This document shows positions 31,469 through 36,265 of a stretch of DNA of 36,265 nt, piece by piece. Source of the DNA: Deltaproteobacteria bacterium (GTDB lineage Bacteria > Desulfobacterota > Desulfobulbia > Desulfobulbales > Desulfurivibrionaceae); NCBI GenBank assembly GCA_021811385.1, contig JAJZPC010000022.1, positions 1-36,265 on the forward strand, read 5' to 3'. Within the stretch, counting starts at the first letter, position 1. Each line of letters opens with the position of its first letter. A program made the position numbers and the translations under genes. The notes beneath the pieces were generated by a model, which was not told the origin of the DNA, did no database searches, and saw only the letters and a list, made by a program, of their open reading frames with translations.

Positions 31469-31548
31469 CCCCTCTTCCTTCTCTTGCTATGAGAGACAAA
31501 GGCATTGTGCCTGAGCGTTATTTTTCAATCTTCATAAGGAGGAAAGAG

Positions 31549-32943
31549 ATGAAAAAAATGTACACGGTTCTTGCGGCAACAGCCTTCTGTTCATGCCTTG
31601 CGGGTGGACTGGCCTTGCCGGACAAGGCCATCGCCGGACCATCCATTGATTTCGGCGATGATGGTGGCTACCTGCAACTCGATGTGAAATTTCAGGGGAT
31701 TTTGGACCACACGAATTTTGGTTCCAGCACAGATGGTCAGGGAAGTCGATGGGATGCGGATCTCCGCAGGGCAAGAATAGTTTTCACCGGCATGTTTGAC
31801 GACACCTGGGGCGCCAAGTTCCAGACCTGCGGCGGCACGAGCGCCACTCGAAACTTCGGGGGCGGCGGCTATGAACTCTCCAAAAATAACAGCAAGACCA
31901 ATTCCCAGATCAGGCTGACCGACGGCTATCTCATCGGGATGATAAACGATTGGTTCAACGTAAAGGCCGGCCTAACCAAAATCCCTCTGACCCGCGCCAA
32001 TCTAGACGAGTGCTTTTCGCCGCTCAGCCACGAACGATCCGCCTTTGTTTATTCACCCTATGGCACGGACGCCACCAAAAACAGCCGAGACATGGGCCTT
32101 GTGGCAACAGGGGCTTTCGATGATAACCACCTGAAATACTTCGCCGGCATCATGGAGGGACGAGAGGGCGCGGCCAGTTTCTATAACCCTTTTGCGGACA
32201 AGACCTTTACCACCAGCACCGAGCCCAGCAGCAGCCTGGAATATGTGGCGCGACTCCACTATTCCTTTCTGGACCCCGAGACCAGCGCAAGCGCCGGCGG
32301 GTATAAGGGCACCTATCTCGGAAAACAGGGCAAGGTTTTAACCCTGGGTATTGCAGGGGCTTACGAGGCGGATGCCGCCTATAAGAACACAGCGCCTGCC
32401 GGAGCGGCCGGCACGGCGGGCTATCTGTTGCCTACAGTTACCGGTGACGAGACTGTGGATTACACGGCCTGGACTGCGGATCTCTTTTTTGAATACCCCT
32501 TTGCCGATGGCGGGGTGCTCACCGCCACAGCCCTCTACCTTGACGTCGATTTTGACGACGCTTACAAGACCGCTACTGCTGTTGGCGATTTGGGAACCAT
32601 TGTGGGTGGAGCCACCGGCCAAAGAGAGGGCTATTATGGAAAGCTTGGCTACGTTCTCCCCCTCACCGTGGGGCCAAAAGGCAAACTCCAGCCCTTTGCC
32701 CGCTATGAGCACTGGGATATTGCAAGCCTCCTGGGGGAAACCGATCAGACAGTGAAACAGTGGGGGGGCGGGATGAATTACTATGTGATGGGGAATGATA
32801 AGGTACGATTCACCTTGGAATACTACCGGACCGATTACGACAAGCCCACCAATCTTGCAGACTATACAGACACTTCACTCACAACTAACGCGAAAACTGA
32901 CAGTTACGATACGATGACAGCCATGTTCATGGTTTCATTTTAA
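31549..32943 (+). CDS. Outer-membrane porin (phosphate-selective/ExtI-like)
   Basis: The 464-residue protein has a signal peptide (residues 1-29, ending A-I-A-G), a first strand region G-G-Y-L-Q-L-D-V-K-F-Q-G, the R-W-D-A-D-L-R-R-A-R-I-V-F-T-G-M-F-D-D-T-W-G-A-K-F-Q block, many alternating strands, and a C-terminal Phe as barrel signal. This is the phosphate-selective porin O/P type. Selenite/tellurite-reduction porins named ExtI in Geobacter relatives share the layout, as recalled; I have not confirmed it. AAGGAGG five to six bases before ATG 31549 is strong. Two CRP-type palindromes stand about 100 bases upstream, so expression is probably tightly controlled. A small exported protein follows. 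Confidence 0.88.
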   Translation: MKKMYTVLAATAFCSCLAGGLALPDKAIAGPSIDFGDDGGYLQLDVKFQGILDHTNFGSSTDGQGSRWDADLRRARIVFTGMFDDTWGAKFQTCGGTSATRNFGGGGYELSKNNSKTNSQIRLTDGYLIGMINDWFNVKAGLTKIPLTRANLDECFSPLSHERSAFVYSPYGTDATKNSRDMGLVATGAFDDNHLKYFAGIMEGREGAASFYNPFADKTFTTSTEPSSSLEYVARLHYSFLDPETSASAGGYKGTYLGKQGKVLTLGIAGAYEADAAYKNTAPAGAAGTAGYLLPTVTGDETVDYTAWTADLFFEYPFADGGVLTATALYLDVDFDDAYKTATAVGDLGTIVGGATGQREGYYGKLGYVLPLTVGPKGKLQPFARYEHWDIASLLGETDQTVKQWGGGMNYYVMGNDKVRFTLEYYRTDYDKPTNLADYTDTSLTTNAKTDSYDTMTAMFMVSF

Positions 32944-32961
32944 CCCCCGCCATGATTTTTT

Positions 32962-32997
32962 ACAGGCCTTCTTGTCCGACAAGGCGGGAAGGCCTGT
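32962..32997 (+). other. Intercistronic hairpin between porin and small periplasmic protein
   Basis: ACAGGCCTTC (32962-32971) pairs perfectly with GAAGGCCTGT (32988-32997); TTGTC-C-GACAA pairs within the loop. No T run follows on the plus strand, so it is more likely an mRNA-processing or differential-expression signal than a terminator. Confidence 0.6.
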
Positions 32998-33055
32998 CTC
33001 CCAATCTGAACTTGGGGGTAAAACAAGACGGTAGAACACACCATCAGGAGAAAAA

Positions 33056-33376
33056 ATGAAAAAAATAATCCTCTTCTTCCTGCTTGGCCTGATCCCCAGC
33101 AGCACCGCCTTTGCTGAAGAGCTGGTCGTGCATTTGACCTCTGGCAATGCGGTGGTGATCCAATACACGGGGGTTATTCAGGGGGTAACCTTCCAAGGGA
33201 AGACCGATGCCATAGCCGGGCTGGACATGCCGACCACGGCCAAACCTGCGGCCAGGGCTCAACAACCTGTTGCAGAAAAACAGACTGTTACCTCTCAACC
33301 GGAACAGGTTGAAGCCAAGAACGGAAAAGAACGATGGTTTCGCTTCAAATGGGCAGAGCCGAAAGGCGAAGATTAG
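33056..33376 (+). CDS. Small exported protein after the porin (possibly ExtJ-like)
   Basis: The 106-residue protein has a signal peptide (K-K-I-I-L-F-F-L-L-G-L-I-P-S-S-T-A-F-A) and a short beta-rich part (E-E-L-V-V-H-L-T-S-G-N-A-V-V-I-Q-Y-T-G-V-I-Q-G-V-T-F), then a Gln/Pro/Ala-rich linker and a basic/aromatic end (R-W-F-R-F-K-W). A similar small gene follows the porin in selenite/tellurite-reduction clusters, but I cannot verify homology. CAGGAG lies six bases before the ATG. No other members of such a cluster, such as the cytochromes, are seen next to it. Confidence 0.7.
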   Translation: MKKIILFFLLGLIPSSTAFAEELVVHLTSGNAVVIQYTGVIQGVTFQGKTDAIAGLDMPTTAKPAARAQQPVAEKQTVTSQPEQVEAKNGKERWFRFKWAEPKGED

Positions 33377-33394
33377 AAGCCTGGCGGCAAGTAA

Positions 33395-33614
33395 CGCTGG
33401 GTGTGCTGTGAAAAAGCTCTTCAGGGCAATTACGGCCCTTTGTAGTGCCTGAATCACCTACTCGGCTGGCCATCGTGGCCAGCCGGGGCCTTTACCCAGC
33501 AAATACCGCTGGATGCATACTGAAAAAAGCTATTCAGGGCGACGGCCCTTTGTAGTACCACTTATCTCCTTCCCGGCTGGTCTCCCGCGGCCAGCCGGGG
33601 CCTTTACTCCCCAG
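33395..33614 (+). other. Tandem pair of structured repeats (possible RNA element)
   Basis: Two units of about 107 bases (33395-33500 and 33507-33614) share, in order, CGCTGG, GAAAAA..GCT, the stem AGGGC..GCCCT followed by TTTGTAGT, a 9-bp stem, and GGGGCCTTTAC. In unit 1 the big stem is CGGCTGGCC-ATCGT-GGCCAGCCG; in unit 2 it is CCCGGCTGG with CCAGCCGGG and a 10-base loop. Stems are kept although loop sequences differ. It lies downstream of the small exported gene and before the converging Crp/Fnr gene. Confidence 0.6.
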
Positions 33615-33664
33615 AGAGAAAGAATCCGCAGATACTCTTGAAAATTACGGCTCTGAAAAAAATA

Positions 33665-34354
33665 TCAGAAGGGTTCACCCAAATCCTGCAACCTGGCAGG
33701 GTCTTTCAGCATGATACGCGATACTTTCCCCGTGTTCTCCGTGTCCAGAAGCCCTTCGTTTTTAAGTTTGGTCAGGCTGCGGGAGACAACCTCGCGGCAG
33801 GTTCCCAACCGGCAGGCCAGTTCGCTCTGGGAAAGGCGACACACCGGGATTTTATCCTTACCCGGCAGGGAGTTGGTGAGGAGAATCTTAACCAGCCGCT
33901 CCTGCACATTTTTAAAGGTGAAATCCTCCAGCAGGGTCGCATAGGCTGCCAGCTTCGAAGAGATACAGGTGATAAAATGCAGGGCAAGTTCATGGTGTTG
34001 GGTCAATATCCAGTCCAGATCCTGACGCGGCAGGCAAAAAATCAGGCTGTCGTTTTGGGCCAAGGCACTGGCAAAGGCTCTGCCTGCAAACAGATTGGCA
34101 AGACAGAAAACCTTCCCCGACTCGACATGCCAGAGAGTCACCTTACGGCCATTGATATCGCTTTTATAGATCTCCACCGAACCCATCTCGACAATGTAGA
34201 GATGCTCAACGGTGTCGTCCTGATAAAAAACATGCTGGCCGCTGCGGAATTTCTTTTTCCGGCAACGGACCAGCAACTCACGGAGCACTTCATCCGGAAG
34301 GCCGGAAAAAACAGGGATCGCTTGCAAAAAATCATAATCCGGGCCTTTGATCAT
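33665..34354 (-). CDS. Crp/Fnr family transcriptional regulator
   Basis: The 229-residue protein has an N-terminal cyclic-nucleotide-binding-type beta roll (about 15-110: I-P-V-F-S-G-L-P, then F-Y-Q-D-D-T-V-E-H-L-Y-I-V-E-M-G-S-V-E-I-Y), a dimer helix, and a winged helix-turn-helix (L-S-Q-S-E-L-A-C-R-L-G-T-C-R-E-V-V-S-R-S-L). The recognition helix has Arg187, Glu188 and Arg192 in the same spacing as CRP's Arg-Glu-Arg triad, which reads TGTGA. The Fnr iron-sulfur Cys cluster at the N-terminus is absent, although seven Cys are scattered through the protein. ATG 34354 has AGGAGG upstream. Its gene converges on the porin operon, whose upstream region holds matching palindromes. Confidence 0.93.
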   Translation of the reverse strand: MIKGPDYDFLQAIPVFSGLPDEVLRELLVRCRKKKFRSGQHVFYQDDTVEHLYIVEMGSVEIYKSDINGRKVTLWHVESGKVFCLANLFAGRAFASALAQNDSLIFCLPRQDLDWILTQHHELALHFITCISSKLAAYATLLEDFTFKNVQERLVKILLTNSLPGKDKIPVCRLSQSELACRLGTCREVVSRSLTKLKNEGLLDTENTGKVSRIMLKDPARLQDLGEPF

Positions 34355-34481
34355 CGCATGTCCTCCTGAATGCACTTTTGACACATATTCCGAATAATAC
34401 TTACTCGCTTTTACAAAAAAAACTTACAAAAAATATGTATCGGCCAAACCTGACATTTAGACTACGCAAGGAGAGCCGCCC

Positions 34482-34985
34482 ATGAACAACCCAAAAAACG
34501 GACTCTACGGAAAATTCCCAAAATTCACTCCGTGCCAGGAAATGTATGTGTTTCATAATGAGGTCGGCAGGGTTCTCGAAATCAGCATGGACGGAGTCTC
34601 ATTTACATACATTGCCGACGACCGCCCTCTCAAAGAATTTCTACCGGAAGGGATGCTCTTTACGCACGGCGGCAAGTATATTCATGACATTCCCTTTGAG
34701 CGCATCAGTGATCACGTTCATGGCCGGTTTTTTCCCAGCGACTACATTAGGGAAAGACGGGTCCGCTTCGGCGAACTTTCCGCCGGTCTGGTCAAACAAC
34801 TGGAATGCTTTATTCTGGAAAACGCGCACATCCCGCAACTTTCATACGATGCGAGGTACATGGCGTACAAATCCGTTTATGCCTCCACCGGACCAGCCAA
34901 TTTTGATAACACCGTGCGGGAGCGGGTCTCCGATGACAGCACGGACCTACAGCTAGCTCGCTACGGCGAATTCCCAAGAGGATGA
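34482..34985 (+). CDS. PilZ-like domain protein
   Basis: The 167-residue protein has weak PilZ features: an N-terminal segment without a clear RxxxR motif, the D/N-x-S-x-x-G-like E-I-S-M-D-G-V-S-F motif near 33-41, and the end of the fold in R-E-R-R-V-R-F-G-E-L-S-A-G-L-V-K-Q-L-E-C-F-I. PilZ domains bind cyclic-di-GMP; since the Arg motif is not clear, binding is doubtful. AAGGAGAG lies eight bases before the ATG. It is divergent from the Crp/Fnr gene, with 127 bases between the starts. Its C-terminal 30 residues are unassigned. Confidence 0.55.
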   Translation: MNNPKNGLYGKFPKFTPCQEMYVFHNEVGRVLEISMDGVSFTYIADDRPLKEFLPEGMLFTHGGKYIHDIPFERISDHVHGRFFPSDYIRERRVRFGELSAGLVKQLECFILENAHIPQLSYDARYMAYKSVYASTGPANFDNTVRERVSDDSTDLQLARYGEFPRG

Positions 34986-35000
34986 CCGGTGCTTCCCTCC

Positions 35001-35233
35001 ATGTTTCCTGCAACCCATGATACTGGAATGATTCCCACTGCTACGGAGAGAACAAAAAAAAGAGGCTACTGCCCAAGACCAATTGTGGCCAATGCGGCCA
35101 GCCGACCTGTATTGCGTTTGCCTTTCTAGCAGCCGAGGGTGAAAAAGGCGAGAAAGATTGCCCAGCCCTGTCGTTTAAAACGCAAAAAGAGCTTGCCGCC
35201 TATCTGGGTCGTTTCCATTTTGCCGCGCAATAA
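35001..35233 (+). pseudogene. Frameshifted Fe-S (PF04060-like four-Cys) domain protein
   Basis: The frame from 35021 to TAA 35231-35233 encodes L-L-P-K-T-N-C-G-Q-C-G-Q-P-T-C-I-A-F-A, the hallmark of the Fe-S domain found in corrinoid Fe-S protein gamma subunits and related small proteins, then D-C-P-A-L and a final A-Y-L-G-R-F-H-F. It has no ATG, GTG or TTG start. An ATG at 35001 in another frame joins it if the ribosome or sequence shifts by one base in the eight-A run at 35054-35061. The gene is therefore broken, mis-sequenced or read by frameshifting. No ribosome site is evident before 35001. It lies between the PilZ-like gene and arsR and may have had an N-terminal region now lost. Confidence 0.55.
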
Positions 35234-35315
35234 TCTGCCGATTCATACGCTCAGCACGGCCAAACAATACAGAATAGACTTATGTTGTTGGAGTGCCGGA
35301 GCAGACAAATTTTAT

Positions 35316-35344
35316 TTGACCTTATCCGCATAGGCAGATATATT
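35316..35344 (+). promoter_or_regulatory. arsR-acr3 promoter
   Basis: TTGACC (35316-35321) and TATATT (35339-35344) are exactly 17 bases apart. The A/T-rich stretch overlapping the -10 is the probable ArsR operator. It is 57 bases before the arsR ATG. Confidence 0.65.
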
Positions 35345-35400
35345 AAATTCCAGATCTATTGGACGCCAAAACACCTATACTGAACGCGGCGAGGAGGCAT

Positions 35401-35742
35401 ATGCGGACAACAGCCCAATTTTTCAAAGCCTTATCCGAGGAACCCCGTTTGCGGATTCTGGCCCTGCTTCTGGGCGGCGAGCTCTGCGTCTGTGACCTGA
35501 TGGGTGTGCTCCAATTGCCGCAATCCACGATCTCCCGGCACCTCGCCTATCTGCGCAACACGGGCTGGGTAAAGGGCAGACGTCTCGGGGTCTGGATGTA
35601 TTACCGGCTGGCCGAAATGGAGACCCCGCTTGCCAGGGAACTGGTCGAGCTGCTCGGCAAGAGATTGATTGAGCTGCCGGACACGCAGCAGGACTACGCA
35701 TCCCTTGAGGACTTCAGGCGCACCAAGAAAAAATGCGCCTGA
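35401..35742 (+). CDS. arsR: ArsR family arsenic-responsive repressor
   Basis: The 113-residue protein is a winged-helix repressor of the ArsR/SmtB type. The metal-sensing motif E-L-C-V-C-D-L with Cys29 and Cys31 in the DNA-binding helix is the classical arsenite/antimonite site. The recognition helix Q-S-T-I-S-R-H-L-A-Y-L-R and the wing G-R-R-L-G-V-W-M-Y-Y-R-L follow. ATG 35401 has GAGGAGG four bases upstream; the longer frame from TTG 35359 was rejected. It should repress itself and the ACR3 exporter gene until As(III) binds. Confidence 0.93.
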   Translation: MRTTAQFFKALSEEPRLRILALLLGGELCVCDLMGVLQLPQSTISRHLAYLRNTGWVKGRRLGVWMYYRLAEMETPLARELVELLGKRLIELPDTQQDYASLEDFRRTKKKCA

Positions 35743-35779
35743 TTTTTTCCGCGCTCATCCGCCTAGTTGACAAGTGACA

Positions 35780-35843
35780 TAGGAGGTTGCCGTGCCAAAC
35801 ACCGAAAAAAATAGGAGGTTGCCGTGCCAAACACCGAAAAAAA
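35780..35843 (+). repeat. Perfect 32-bp tandem duplication of ribosome site and start codon
   Basis: The unit at 35780-35811 (TAGGAGGTTGCCGTGCC... to the A run) is repeated without change at 35812-35843. Each unit has AGGAGG, a GTG and the first five codons of the exporter. The upstream GTG (35792) opens an 18-codon frame ending at TGA 35846-35848, beyond the real GTG at 35824. Confidence 0.9.
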
Positions 35844-36265
35844 ATTGAGTTTCCTCGACCAGTACCTCACCCTCTGGATCTTCCTGGCCATGTTCATCGG
35901 GGTCATGACCGGCTGGCTCTATCCGCCCGTCACCGAGATCATCAATTCCTTTCAGGTGGGCGCCACCAATATCCCCATCGCCATCGGCCTGATCCTCATG
36001 ATGTACCCACCCCTGGCCAAGGTGCGCTACGAAAAGCTGCACGAGGTTTTCCGCAATTTCAAGGTGCTCGCTCTATCGCTGGTGCAGAACTGGATCATCG
36101 GCCCGGCCCTCATGTTTCTCCTGGCCGTCACCTTTCTTTCCGGCCACCACGAATACATGGTGGGGCTCATCCTCATCGGCCTGGCCCGCTGCATCGCCAT
36201 GGTCATTGTCTGGAACGATCTGGCCGGCGGCGACACCGAATACTGCGCCGGGCTGGTGGCCTTCA
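35824..36265 (+). CDS. ACR3 family arsenite efflux transporter (3' end outside the window)
   Basis: From GTG 35824 the frame runs open to the window edge (147 codons). Several membrane segments are visible: [50 protein letters not shown] and the signature [19 protein letters not shown]. The Cys in A-R-C-I-A-M is the conserved As(III)-transport residue of ACR3 proteins. The transporter exports arsenite across the inner membrane. AGGAGG lies eight bases before each of two GTG codons. It is 81 bases after arsR and probably in one operon. Confidence 0.95.
   Translation, partial: MPNTEKKLSFLDQYLTLWIFLAMFIGVMTGWLYPPVTEIINSFQVGATNIPIAIGLILMMYPPLAKVRYEKLHEVFRNFKVLALSLVQNWIIGPALMFLLAVTFLSGHHEYMVGLILIGLARCIAMVIVWNDLAGGDTEYCAGLVAF

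Noticed and set aside
32962..32997. Rho-independent terminator between the porin and the next gene
   Set aside because: The hairpin is perfect but no T run follows on the plus strand and an A run follows on the minus strand.
33395..33614. Cyclic-di-GMP (GEMM) or other known riboswitch
   Set aside because: The GEMM core (GGCAAACC and GGACGCAAAGCC) and other consensus blocks I know are absent, and it is at the end, not the start, of an operon.
1..36265. CRISPR arrays, rRNA or tRNA genes
   Set aside because: No regularly spaced repeats with unique spacers and no recognisable tRNA or rRNA sequence were seen on either strand.

Overview
The window is a GC-rich bacterial chromosome segment with Gram-negative character: outer-membrane barrels ending in Phe, lipoproteins and a tripartite efflux system. 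A triheme CxxCH lipoprotein cytochrome, a two-CW protein, a porin of the phosphate-selective/selenite-operon type, a DUF502 protein and many Fe-S and redox genes suggest an anaerobic or respiratory Desulfobacterota-like bacterium, perhaps Desulfobulbales. This placement is inferred from gene content only; there is no rRNA or tRNA here.

Layout. 1-1047: end of a membrane protein gene, a HigA-type antitoxin whose toxin survives only as a 3' scrap, and a YajD-like HNH nuclease. 1156-3147 (minus): a SprT-like/DUF2786 protein and an RNase HI with a viroplasmin domain. 3148-3791: a MITE-like inverted-repeat element. 3792-6112: a 55-residue four-Cys protein coupled to a radical SAM/SPASM enzyme, then rlmN (minus). 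6334-12062: a TetR (CecR type) - MacA - ABC ATPase - MacB permease - TolC-like lipoprotein efflux operon. 12261-14623: an RluA-type pseudouridine synthase, an AT-rich insert with a small membrane protein, a second decayed copy of the synthase's 3' end, and a BrnT/BrnA toxin-antitoxin pair. 14703-19430: Old Yellow Enzyme reductase, a lipase-like hydrolase, a lipoprotein, a methyltransferase and endonuclease IV. 19590-21571: two-CW protein, DUF502 membrane protein, a 2x[4Fe-4S] protein and a DUF504 (MJ1316) protein. 21613-22879 (minus): a His-rich 42-residue membrane protein and an LpxR-like lipid A deacylase. 23183-25198: triheme cytochrome and a PA2779/PA2778 pair. 25252-29033 (minus): a Cache-domain sensor, a chemoreceptor and an HD-GYP-like protein, with a Fur-box-like site upstream. 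29258-31264 (minus): a SrkA-like kinase and a ZIP metal transporter. 31549-34985: porin, small periplasmic protein, a tandem structured repeat, a Crp/Fnr regulator (minus) and a PilZ-like protein. 35001-36265: a frameshifted Fe-S protein, ArsR, and the start of an ACR3 arsenite exporter.

The most unusual content is non-coding. A palindromic element of 108-161 bp occurs three times (4843-5003, 10403-10512, 30343-30450), each time touching a gene stop codon; in one case it supplies the last codons of rlmN. Other notable signals are a 179-bp direct repeat of the rluA tail flanking an AT-rich insert, two palindromic operators 22 bp apart upstream of the porin, a two-copy structured repeat after the porin operon, and a perfect 32-bp tandem duplication of the ribosome-binding site and start codon of the arsenite exporter. 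Several small genes (3792-3959, 22751-22879, 35001-35233) were found by reading short frames. Start codons were re-chosen where Shine-Dalgarno placement, signal peptides or family N-termini argued for an internal start.
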